A DNA stretch of 64,000 bases, taken from Acorus gramineus (taxonomy: Eukaryota; Streptophyta; Magnoliopsida; Acorales; Acoraceae). The translations under genes were made by a program, and so were the position numbers. Location of the stretch: contig CM060851.1 in assembly GCA_030737835.1 (NCBI GenBank), positions 1,550,001-1,614,000 of the forward strand, in the 5' to 3' direction. Positions 12,301-24,400 of this stretch are shown piece by piece. How positions within the stretch are numbered: the stretch's first letter is position 1; the number at the start of each line of letters is the position of its first letter. The notes under the pieces are model-generated. The model was not told the origin of the DNA, made no database searches, and was given only the letters and a program-made list of their open reading frames with translations.

Positions 12301-13829
12301 ATTGCACTAGTTGAATTATCTTAACCTGCCAAAATGATAGCAGGATTCAATTCACAAGATCTTAGTTCCAACCTACAGTTCTAACCTACTTTGCAAAATG
12401 AATGAATTGTGAACTGATTGGTTACTAGTGGTCTGGATCCTTTGTGTGACAAACACAAAGACTCCATGTATGAGCCAACAAAGAAGTGCTACATGGGTAA
12501 CAAAAAATCACTTCTAATAAAAATACTCACTTTAATTGATCATTACTTGGAAAACCATCTACGCTGACCTTAGACCGTCTTGCGTCATCTATGTGGCGTA
12601 TCCTTGTTGGCCCACACAAAGTTTCTCTAATCCACTATATAGTTGGTGCATCTCCAATCTAATCCTAGATAAATTTTCTTTCCCATATGTGGACTTTCTT
12701 ATTCATTCTCTCTTTGCCTTTTGTTCTTCCATTTGTTCTACTCATTGTTGAATACGTGATTGGATTTTAATATTTGAAGCATTGAGACTTTATTATATGT
12801 TTCTGTTTTAGGTTTCATCCTTCATGTATAGGTATGACTGCAGAGGAAGCGAAAAAACTTGAGCACTTCTTCTGTCAAAATTGCTCTTCAAATGAGGAAA
12901 AGAAGACCCAAAGTAATCAACATGGTTCCAAAAATTCTGAAGCAAAGGTATCTACTGCATAATGACCCAGTATAATATGTTTATGCTATATTCTCCTCAG
13001 TTATAACATATGCTAAAATATACATCAAACTTTGGAGGGAGCATAATCGTTTGAAGATATTGGTGATTAGTTCAGCCCCTTTAGTCTTGAGTGCTCCAGC
13101 CCAGCGTGGCGGCACCTGAATATAATGCCCAAAGAAGTGCATGAAACACTAACATGCATTTTTCAATATATCTAAAATAACAAATAAAAATACCCCACAC
13201 TTTTTTCGATCAAAGATCAATAATATGCTATAGATATGATGGTATCATGATAATAATAACAATTAAAAAAGGAAGAAAGGGCTTGAATCCTTTGAAAAGT
13301 GATTTTTTGGAGCTATTATTAGAACTAGCAAATCAAATAACGAAATTAGATATTTATGTTTTATTGTATGGAATAAATGGAAGTATGAAAATTAGGCCAA
13401 AACACCATCCATTTTTTTTTGAAAGCTTTTTTTCTTTTTCACATTCATTCAGATGATAGAGACACAAGACATAGCATCATTTTTTTCATGTTACATTCAT
13501 GCAGAAGGTTATCTGAGTTTATAATCTGTCACATGTTCAATTATAATCTTTTTTTTTGAAATTGTCTAAAGATGGTCTTCTCTTTCACATCATTGCCTAT
13601 GCTCTCCCATGTTGGTTTTTCAATTGTTCTTCGATTCATTGAATACTTACATATCCTAACTCAACAAAAATTATGGAAGAGCGAACAATAAGATGATTCA
13701 TCAAACCAAGAATGCCAGTTGATGCGGTCTATATAGGTTCATCAAACCTATATTACCCTCGAAAAATATTTTGATAACTATAAAGCAATGTTGTTGAATC
13801 AGGTGGACAACAAACGGCGGAGGAGATGA
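9352..13829 (+). CDS. SHL: BAH-PHD histone reader, SHORT LIFE/EBS family
   Basis: Five exons, 9352-9424, 9999-10344, 10992-11060, 12812-12947 and 13803-13829, give an unbroken 216-aa protein, close to the 228-234 aa of Arabidopsis SHL and EBS. A BAH domain covers about residues 22-138, with the aromatic run W63-Y64-Y65 in the [13 protein letters not shown] block. A PHD finger follows, with ligands C142, C144, C157, C160, H165, C168, C184 and C187 (C4HC3). The tail is basic (NKRRRR). Family knowledge: these nuclear readers bind H3K27me3 through the BAH domain and H3K4me3 through the PHD finger, and repress flowering genes. Wording such as [31 protein letters not shown] and FHPSCIG fits SHL better than EBS. 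The start matches the family's short basic N-terminus and lies just after a CT-rich leader (about 9270-9350). All four introns are GT-AG. The last exon codes only eight residues. Confidence 0.95.
9425..9998 (+). repeat. Degenerate minisatellite filling SHL intron 1
   Basis: About six or seven imperfect copies of a unit of roughly 55-95 bp fill the intron. Recurring blocks, in order, are CTCTAAAACATTGAT, TTGATGTAAAAATCTGATTTTT and ATGACACCCATCTCTCTC. The first copy begins at the donor and the last runs into the acceptor tract. A pure CT run lies at about 9774-9791. Confidence 0.75.
11061..12811 (+). other. SHL intron 3, 1.75 kb
   Basis: The intron splits the PHD finger after the TG of the Trp163 codon. 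It is AT-rich and I could not assign any transposon with clean ends in it. No antisense gene is seen. Confidence 0.6.
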
Positions 13830-14660
13830 TGACCAAGAGTAGATTTAATCATTGAACGCGCGATGTACACGACTTGTTGTATCGTATGAGTTTTTGTATA
13901 TTATCCTGTGTTGTCTTGAGGACTCTCGTGTGTGGGGAAAACTTTGTATATATTGAATAGTGCATGAAATACTTGTATGTAATATGTGAATTGTTGTACA
14001 GTTGGAAATTCTCATACTGTGATTACTACTACTTTGAGATATATAAAGAGAGTCCATTTTTCCCCATCTGTTTAGCTGTTAATCTTGTTTGCTGAACCTT
14101 GATGCAATTGATTGTTAGAATGGAAGTAACTGTCATCAAAATGTAGTTTTTATTGACATGAAATTAAGGGGGACAAAAAGCTCACACATCTTTGGGCTTG
14201 CAAGGATGGAAAACTTTATTGGAAAATGATGTGTTCGGTCAGCTCAGTCTCATTTGTAACTCTCACCAATTTTTTTAAATATTATCATCAATTGAAATGC
14301 ATATTTTTATAAAAGATATATATTGAGATATATTTATATGTATTTTTTTGAAAAATGATTTTTTTAAAATTTTTATACATCGTGATGATGTAATATATAT
14401 TATGATAGGAAAGTATAATGATTGTATAACACCATCGGATAATGTTTAAAACAAAATTTTGTTCTAATTTTTTTTCACAGGACAAAAATGGAAGAATCAT
14501 TGTTTTTCATTCGCTACTCGGTCAAATCAATGGCAGGTTCTCCGAAAGGTAACAAAAAAGGAGATTGTTATGCTCAAAATACTTAAATATTTCTAGGTTT
14601 ACCTTGATTTTTTTGTTTTTTGGTGTTATTTTTATGATCTTTTCTCATTATTAACATTTA
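13830..14660. other. SHL 3'-UTR and downstream spacer
   Basis: The 3'-UTR probably reaches about 14050. Beyond that the DNA is AT-rich and non-coding. Confidence 0.4.
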
Positions 14661-14679
14661 CACGTGTTATAACTTATAA

Positions 14680-15180
14680 CTAAACAACAAGAAAAATAAG
14701 CGGAGGATCCAAACCCCTATCTCAATAAGCAGAGGATTAGCATTGACATAAACCGGAATAAGCTAAATTTAAATAAAAAAACCTGTTTGGATTGATGGAA
14801 TAAGCTGGTATTTAGATGCCAATATAAGTTATAATTAAATGGTATAACCATTCCATATCCTCCTTGGAATTAGACTATTCCAGGTAATAAAATAAGTGAA
14901 TCTCACTGTCAGATTAACTGTCATTATTTTTTATAAATTAAGGTTCCACATGTCAAATCATTTTTTTAGTTTTTATAAATCATTACCCGCATCTTATTTA
15001 TATTTTATCTACAACTTATTCATGGTCAACCAAACAATAAAATAATTCATTATTACATTTTTCAACAGAAAAAAAAAATCAAACATAATCACTTATTCCA
15101 TTGGCATAATAATTTATAAAATAGTCATAAATCCTAAAATAACTTATGTTTCTATTAAACGATTACAAGAATAATAGAAA
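14680..15180. repeat. Dispersed repeat, copy 1 (family also at 25.8 and 48.7 kb)
   Basis: It shares ordered phrases with the copies at about 25770-26130 and 48650-49630. These include a 'ttatctac..cttat.catggt.aaccaaacaataaaa' block, followed by 'ttattacatttttcaa' and 'aatcaaacataatcacttattc' in this copy. The ends are not defined and the copies are diverged. The class is unknown, probably a DNA transposon relic. Confidence 0.45.
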
Positions 15181-15314
15181 ATATAATCATAGAAAGTGAA
15201 TAAATCTGTCATACCCGTGGGGGTAAGATAAGAGTTTTCTTATTCATTACTGTTGTGATTAGGATTTTTTTTTCCTAACATGCAAAGCTTGTCTGTCCCC
15301 TCTCTCTCTCTCTC

Positions 15315-15428
15315 ATGGACCCCATTTTAAACCTCAAAAAAAAAAAAAAAAAAAAATCTGCGCCATGGATCGACGGAGGCTCTCTCAGCTTTTCTTCAAA
15401 TTCTCTTCACATCGAATTCGTTTTTTGA
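15315..15428 (+). promoter_or_regulatory. Overlapping upstream ORF in the D2HGDH leader
   Basis: An ATG at 15315 opens a 37-codon frame that runs through the 21-A tract at 15336-15356 (seven Lys codons), crosses the main ATG at 15365 in another frame and stops at 15426-15428. If transcription starts upstream of 15315 this would reduce translation of the main frame. The CT-rich run at about 15299-15314 is typical of plant leaders or core promoters, so the real start could also lie just after it. Confidence 0.45.
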
Positions 15429-18400
15429 GTCCCAAATACGAACCATCGACACCAATATCTGGTAATTCTCCTCTAATAGAATGTTTTCTTGTGTTTCTTT
15501 TGATCAATAGTTAAGTTTGAGTTAGATGGAGCTCTTCATATCGATCTGATTGGCTTTCACAAAAACCCATCGTTTCCCCTCATCTCTCCCTCTCTTTCTT
15601 TAGCAAAAGAAACTCTTTTGATGGAAAACAAGATGTGGGTCTCTCTCTTTTTTCACTCACTAAATAGCTCTTTTGATGAAAACAAGAGATGGGTCTCTTT
15701 CTTCACTCAATCAACACCCTCAACAACGGAAAAAAAAAAAACTATTTTGATGGTGAAAAGAGAACTTGGGTCTCCCTAGAACTCACCCAATCAAACCCCC
15801 AACAAAAAAGAAGCTCTTTTGATGGAAAAGAAAAGATGGGTCTTTCTCCCTCTCTCTTTCGCCTTATACTTCGTCTTTTTGTTCAAACAAGGGCTTGCAT
15901 TTTAGTCTATTGTCGAGCTCCATATGACTGCATTGCTTGCCTGAACCCAACATGTCTCTGATACTCTCTCTATCTATCTAATTTTACCCTACTTGGATGT
16001 CTGTGTTTTTTTTTTGTTTGTGTTTCTTTTGATTATAGTGAAGTCTGATTCAAATCATATAGAAATTTAATGAAATACAGGATCTTTTGGTGATTTTGGG
16101 AGACTGCGCTTATTTGGGTCACTGAATCTACCTGAAAGAGGGAACCTTGATGAGGAATTGAAATTGATTTCTAATACCCATTTGTAAGAACTAGTTGTTA
16201 TTCATAGAATTTTTTTTGTGTAAAATATTTGCCTTGTTGGATATATTTCTATCTTGCCGTTCTGAGTTGATTGTTGGGGTGCGATCCAAGCTACTAGTTT
16301 TTTAATATATATTTTTTTTATGAAAGGGTATTTAGTTTTTTTATGGTAAAAGTTGAATAGTTTGTCATTTATTCCAAAAAAGAGAGGTAATTAATGATCT
16401 AGGGAGACCGGTTTTTACTTTAGTGTGCATTCAAGAAAGGACTTGCATAATGGAAGATTCATTTTTGTTAGTCTTTTTGAGATGACGTGTCATTTTATAT
16501 CGCTATTTTTGTTTAGCACTTCTTTTACATGTTGGTTACCTTCTTTAGGAAAAAAAAATCAAGCCTTGTGATGTAACAAAGATTCTGATTTTCTAAATAT
16601 ACGAAGAAGAGATATCTGATGTTCAGTAGAAACCATACGAAGTTTATCAGGACAAGAAGGTCAAGAGCCTTTCAGGTTGTCAAGTCTTTCTAGAATCTCT
16701 GTTGTTTTCGCCCCTTGCAGTTCTTTTATTGATGAATCATTTCATTAACGGAAAAATAGTATGGTAAATGGAATTTTTGGTGTAGAGACAAAATTAAGTA
16801 TTCCATCGAGCTGCAATTCCTACTCTTGTGTACTAAATGAACATTCATAGATGACTTTGCAAGCAGAACATGCAGCTAATCTGGGTTTAGGAACATATTA
16901 AAATCTGAGATGCCATGTGCAGGTACCATTGGTAGATTTAGAGAATCTCTCAACCAATCCTGTAAAGCTTATTCTGGATCTCGTCAGGGGTTTCCAGCTT
17001 TCAGAGCACCAAACCTCAGTGTAAATCATGCAATGCAACTCAGGAGAATCTGCTCTGGAACAATTGAGGTCCAGAGGAATCCTTCCTTTTCAGAGATTAC
17101 ATCTGATGACATTCAACATTTCGTTGAGATACTGGGTGAGAAGAATGTCGTTCAGGATGAAGACAGATTGCTCGCTGCTAATACGGACTGGATGAGAAAA
17201 TATAAGGGGTCAAGCAAGATTCTGCTCCTACCTAATACCGCTGAGGAGGTTTTCTTAGATTTGTATTTCTAATTTGAGTATATTTTTTTTCCTTACTTGA
17301 GCAATGTTTACCTGGTAGTATGGGCACCTATCAGCTCACTGCGAATTTTTACAGGTTACCCAAATTCTACAATATTGTAACAGGAGGTGCTTGGCTGTTG
17401 TTCCACAAGGTGGTAATACTGGTCTTGTTGGAGGGAGTGTGCCTGTTTTTGACGAGGTAATACTATGGTTGTTATCACCGATTGTGATTCAGTTCTAATC
17501 TGTTATTAGGAAAATGACTAATTCTGATTTGTTCTTCTCTGTTTATATATGAAAATTGCATGATTGTGAGCAATCTGGATTTCTTAATCTGTCAGGCATC
17601 GAGTCATGGCCCTTGTTATTCTCACTGCGTAGTAGTCAAACAGTACATATAGGTCTGAACAAATGGGTGGCAGATAATTACATGAATTATTCAATGAAAA
17701 CCTGCTGTCTGTGTAACATAAACAACATGATTGCAATTTTTTCAAGACAATGTGCCCATGTCTTCATTTGAATGGAGGTGATTTTTTGTGCACATATTGA
17801 TCTTATAGGATTTTGTAGTAGCATGCACAAATGCATGTGTATGGACATATGTTCATATCTACAAAAAGATTAATAAACTCGCATGTGGAAGCTTCACCCC
17901 AGCATGTACCCAAAGAAATACTTTAATATTTTTTGGGTTTCATGTATCTGAAATCTGTATTTTGCAGGTGATCATTAATCTTGGTTCCATGAACAAGATA
18001 ATCTCCTTCGACAATGTAATCATCCTATAACTCTCTTTTACACACACAACACACACTCCTATTCCTCAGCCGAATGCGAAAATAGCAACAGTTGACAAAA
18101 GGAAACTTGGATAATTTCTTGTTGAATATTTTAGGTAAGTGGTATCCTAGTTTGTGAAGCGGGATGCATATTGGAGAACTTAGATGCTTTCCTGGCAAAT
18201 CAAGGGTATGTATAAAACTCTTTGATATGGTTTTATTTTGTTTCCGGATTTCATAATTGAATCTAAAATATTAATAAAAGTTTTTTTAACGAAAGTGAAA
18301 AAGACATTGAAGCTCAAAAACTTATTAATATTTTAGTCTGGAGTTGGATTACATTTTACTTCCTTTGACCACTAGCATCTGAAATTTATGGTGCAAATGA

Positions 18401-21400
18401 TAGAAATAAATTGACATTCCATCCATGCGATTCTGGTTTTGCCTGCATATCTTGGGTTTTGACCATTAAAAGTAACATTCATATATCAGTGATTACAGTC
18501 TGGAAGGTGACTGCAGTGAGATTTAGCAATATAATTAGTATAACATATAACATATATCTTTTGTGGTTTTGGTCAAGTTCCTTTACATATTAAATTTCTT
18601 TAATAAAAAGGTTTTCGATTCTATGGAAAAGGTAAAAACGCTTGATGTGGGTCGGGTTTAATTCACTGAACCATATAAGATGCAGTCAAAATTACATAAG
18701 AGTTTTTCATGACCTATATATTTTCAAAGATCACCTAATATAAATGGTTGCTAATTAATTTGAACTGAGAAGTGTCATTTTATTTTATGGAAATTGACAA
18801 AAGATATGTCAAGAATGGCATACAAGCTAAACTGAAAAGTGACTTACCTGGCTAGTGGTGATGGTAACATGTTCTATTTTTTAATTGTAGGTTTGGTGGA
18901 TTATTTTGTTGTTGTTTGTGATCTTTGATTGGCATTGAAAATGGGTTTAGTGGGTCCTGAGATGCACATGTCAGACACCAACCTTTGATTTGTTTAATTT
19001 ACATAATAAATCCCTTCCCAGGATTGGGTGAGGCTTCTTTAGGAAGTCCTATTAGTGCCTTGGGTCAGAGTGAAATTGAAACGTGGAAAAGATTCCTATG
19101 CATTCTTGAACAGGCGTGGGTTAAGAGCTAGGGTTGGAGCCTTGGAGGCAAAAAATTGTTGTTGTTTTGCTTTTGGAATATTTCTTTAAAAAAATGGTGT
19201 TTGTCACAGCCTTTAGGGTGGGACATCGGGCCTTTCTTTTGGAGGTAGGGGTGCTGAATGACTAATCAAAGCTTGGTTCATGAGGATTTTGACAATGAAA
19301 AGTGTGGAATCTCTTTCTCTTTTAAGAGGAGTTGCATCAAGCATTAGCGAAATAATATATTGAAAAAGGGAGAACTGATATTGCATGCTGAGGGCAGCAA
19401 GTAAGTTGTTGACCCACCGCTATATTGTATCTCAATTTCTCACCTCTGGGGGTAGTCATGGTAGTTGGATATTTAGCAGTTGGCAGTGTTGTGTTGATGT
19501 AAAGTACATAACGATAGAGTTATGGCAATCGAATTAGGTGGAACATTGGACATAAATTGGACACATCCTATACGTGTCCAAGATTCAAATATAAATTTCT
19601 GAAATTCGGACGTGTAATGGACGTAGGATGGACATAGTGCACACACATGAAACTATGGGCACAATATTGTAATGATGTTAGAAATCTTAATGGAGTTGGT
19701 GATTGATACACCATTATAGATATATCAACTTACTCGTTTTTTTAATAATCATTATTTAAGTCCTGACTTCACCATGACATGTCCTAATTATTCAAGATTT
19801 GCCATGTTGTCGTATCCGTATCGTGTCGTGTCTGTGTCCCATGTTGGTATCCATGCTCTGTAGGAGCAAGTTGTCAAACACAAATAAACCTCTAGTGTGA
19901 ACATTCTACATGGTAATTTCTCATTTTCTTTAATATCTTCTGTACTTAAGTATTGCAGTAAATTAACTCCCTTTGCTCAGATTCATGATGCCCCTTGATT
20001 TGGGTGCCAAAGGAAGTTGTCATATTGGTGGAAATGTTTCAACTAATGCTGGTGGATTGCACTTCATACGTCATGGATCACTTCATGGAAACATTTTAGG
20101 TGAGGAAAAAAAGAGAGTTGATTAATTTTTATTGTAAATACTCAAATCCCTCAGTGAAGGTTTTTAAAGTTTAATGTAAAAGTGATAAATATGTATTTTT
20201 CAAGTATGTTTGTTGAGCTCACTAGTGTGCTTCATATTAAAAAAAGTAGGAAATGTTTACTCTTTTGCATGAAATTCTTAGTCCTTATCTAAATTTCTTG
20301 AACAAATTTAATGGCATGAAACAAAATCTTTAGTCTAACTTGTGCCATGCCATAAATAATGTATCAATGATGTATGTGACTCAATGAGATCAAGAGCTTT
20401 AGCCTGATTTAATTGTCATGTCGTGTTGAACTGTGTTTGTGGCAATTAAATTGCCTTTTTTTTTTCTTCTACCTTTGATTAAACACAAAGACTCCAGTTG
20501 TTCTTTTAGGCTGACTTCGTCATATTGATCACTTTGAATTCTTTGCGCTTGTCGATGTTAGTCCACTATAAGGAACATAAAACAATGAATGGAATGAAAT
20601 TGCAAGGAAAAAGGAGAAATGTTTTCCCTTTGCATTTAGCCCAAATAAATGGTCTAATTATTGGATTGTTTTACTTGAGAAAATTAACATATATCTTCCA
20701 ATACTACATTAGATATCATGTTATTGTGCCTTTTCCTTACAAAGTATCAAAGGAATGTCCAATAGTACTAATTATCTAATTTTGGGTTTCTTTGAAGCCC
20801 ATCCATTTCTTTTCTATATACAATGTCTTAAGGGAGCAGGAATAATTCCATATTGGTTCTCACTTCTGCGTATCTTCTCCATTTATTTAGGTCTTGAAGT
20901 GGCTCTACCAGATGGCACTCTACTTGATATGCTGGGAAGTTTACGTAAAGATAATACTGGTTACGACTTGAAGCACTTATTCATAGGCATGTGTTAAAGC
21001 TGAACTGCTTTTGCTTCTTTTGTGATTGTCAATGTGGTTCTGGAGGATAAATGTATATATAGGTTCGATATTGATGTAGGAAGTGAAGGATCCTTGGGGA
21101 TTGTGACTAAGGTTTCAATACTCACTCCTTCCAGGCCATCGTCAACAAACATCGCATTTCTTGCCTGTAAAGATTATTTGAGCTGTCAGGTGCGTAATTC
21201 TCTGTATTTATTATATGGTATTCATCAATGTATAATCATATCTTTCATTTAAACAATCCTTCAGAACTTGTTTGACAAAATGACTGGCAGTTTTGTAGAT
21301 TATTTCACCTCTTCCTTAATTGGAAGCTCTTTCATAATGGAGCTTGAACTTGAATATTGTCCCCAATCCCCATTTTGGACCAGTTCATCTAACCCCAATT

Positions 21401-24400
21401 ATAATTTCTTTTTTTTTGTGGATGAAATATGGGAGAATCTTATTGCAAGAAACCCTTGAAGGATAGGAGACGAGGGATCTCCTTACATTTTAAAAAAGAA
21501 AAGGAAAATACAAGGATTAAAACAAGCCCGAATGATAATTATCCTCTCCCCCAAGCAAAACCCATTAAAGAAATTGGTGAAGGCTCCTCTAAAATGAATT
21601 TAACCCAATCCAAAAGCATCGAAGAGAGGGTGATCCAAATATTTTCCCAGTACACTCTTTTGTGCTTAAAAACTCCCTCGTTGCGCGCTAGCCAAATTGA
21701 TCAACAAGTAGCATGAGGAACCAACCTTTGGAACTTAGCACGAGCACTTTGATCACCTTTCTTTCGACGATCCCGGAACCACCTCCACATGCCTTCCATA
21801 TCCGAACATGGACAAGAAGTCCCAAGCGCCTCCCCAATTATAATTTCTTCTTCAAAGCATTTGTATTATGTCCCATTTCATGCAAGTGAGGGACGACATT
21901 TCTAATGTGCCTTGAAGTATAATTTACTTTAAGGATCTTGCATATATAATATAGGAATTGTTGTAATGAAGGATAGCCAGCACACTTCCATTTGTCTGCA
22001 CAGTTATGTTTGAGTTGACTATTTTATTTAACGAGTTAAACTTGGACTATGCATGTCAGTATTAATCTATCACTCTTTGTTATGCTTATAGAATCTCTTA
22101 GTGGAAGCAAAGAGATCACTCGGTGAGATTTTATCAGCATTTGAATTTTTAGACAGCGACGCAATGGATATGGTAAGCCTTCGCACAGAGTATCTCCCAT
22201 TAGATGTACAGATGTTCACACTGACTTATGTCTAATTGCATGTCTTGTTCTAGTTTTTTTATTTTTATATGGGCTGGTGGGGGATGCGAACATCATTAGG
22301 GACACGTATGGGTGAGACAAGCATATGGAAGGCCAGTGAATTTTCCTAGTTGTTGTTGGCGTGCAACTATTTGCTATAGATACACACTGTTAATTGAAAA
22401 ATATGATTGTAGTGGATAACACAGATTATATTAAGATGAAATAGGTGTTCAATCGGACACAGTATTACTTTGGATTACAAGGGCTTGACATGTATTTGGA
22501 TTACACATAAACTGGAATATAAATTTTATGGTAATAGCAGTGGGATTTTTAGATACAATTTATGGTTGCAAATTTCTCCATAAGATAAGAATGACTAATA
22601 GATGAATGAAAATGTTTCCACTGAGATATATGCTGATTGGAAGAGCAGGATGACATGGATGGGAATATTTCTCCAAAAACTATTACATTTTTTTTATTAT
22701 TTGAAAGAACATGTTCTACACCGTCTATTTCTTAAGTTTCTATTCACATATTGATATTGCCCAATTCTAGTATTACTTTTAATTTGAATATTTATCCTTG
22801 CTGCATAGGCCTTAACTCACTTGGAAGGTGTTCGCAACCCCTTACCCCCATCACTGTATAATTTCTACGTTCTTATTGAGACGGCAGGTAGCGATGAATC
22901 ATATAACAAGTAAGAACGATTTCCAATTGTTTATTCAGGAAAATGATCTTTAATCAGAAATAGTGTTTCGTGCCTCATCACATGAAATGTTTTTTGCCAT
23001 AGATATTGTCAATTGCTATAAAATGTCATGTTGAGATTACACAATAGTTTGTTTGGCCAAATATTCTCTTCAAATTGAGGTTATGTGATAAAACGCAGCC
23101 ATTTCACGATGGAATAAAACTGGACTCGAAGGTTGGAGGCTGCATTGACCAAAATCGTCCATTTAATATCCATGATGTAATTTGATTAAGTGCACTCTTC
23201 AAATCAAAATCAGGACCATTCATCGTGTTTTAGATTTCAATCAACCCCTATGGATGAAGTTTGAACTGAATCAGAACTTTTTGTACCATCAATATGAAAA
23301 ATCATCTTTTAATCAGTGTTTTTTTTCCATATCATTTGATTTTTAATCTGTACAGTTATCATGATTCATTGATTACAATGAATGGCTCTCACTTCATTTG
23401 ATTCAACTGGCTAATTCAAATCTATCCACATGGTTTTGGCATAGACTTAGCAGCACCTTTTTAGTAGCACTATTATATCTGGATCAATCATCTGATATGC
23501 CTTTATAAGCTGTTCAACCATTACTTGTTATTTATTGTTACTTGTCCCTGGAAAATTAGTATGCTGTTTTGTCTTAGTGAGAGGCTGACCATCTATTAAT
23601 CCTATTTCTCCAATTGATTTATGCAACAGTCTGTTGTTTATTATTACTATCTCCCTTGGTTCATATAATGTATGCAGTTCACTGGGTTGTTCAATTGCGA
23701 TATTCTGACAGTCCTATATATTGTTAGTGCCGGTGGAGCTAATCTTTTGAGTTTACCCCATTTTATTACATTCCATGTAGTTATTATACATGTCATGTTG
23801 TCTACCATGTTCCAATTTTTCATGGTGGTTTTTGTCCACAGAGCAAAGCTTGAGGCATTCTTGCTAAGTTCCATGGAAGATGGCATCATATCTGATGGTG
23901 TCGTCGCTCAAGATATAAATCAAGCAAACTCATTTTGGAGAATTCGAGAGGTTTTACGTAGAACTTTATTTTATTTTTTGCTCGGAGTACATTATCGTAA
24001 TATTTATATGGTGTCCTCCCCGAGTTCTCCCAAGTTTGTCAGATATGTGCAAATAATTGCATGAACCTTAGTATCTATCTGTCTGGCTCCTTTCTTGTTT
24101 CTCTCCACATTATAAATTATTACTCGAAACTTTCGACTGGTCCCAGAAACATCATCTTTACATTTATTATTCAGCTAAAAAGACTGAAATTTAATTATCT
24201 GTCTGCTTGTTCCTCACTGTTTGGACTCTTTGCTATTGACACGTTTTCTTGAATAGAATATCTTAATCATTCCAGTGATGAGATTATGGGTAAATAAAAT
24301 TGCTTTTCCTTCTTTGTATCAATCATTTGATCATATTGGTGTTTTTTTCCCCTGAAGGGATGATAAAAGTTATCATCCCATGTTTGTAAAATTTATTCAA

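Noticed and set aside
20525-20997. Continuous frame leading into D2HGDH exon 7 suggesting a longer exon
   Set aside because: The conserved protein continues from exon 6 straight to GLEVALPDG after a standard acceptor at 20890. The upstream text is unlike the family.
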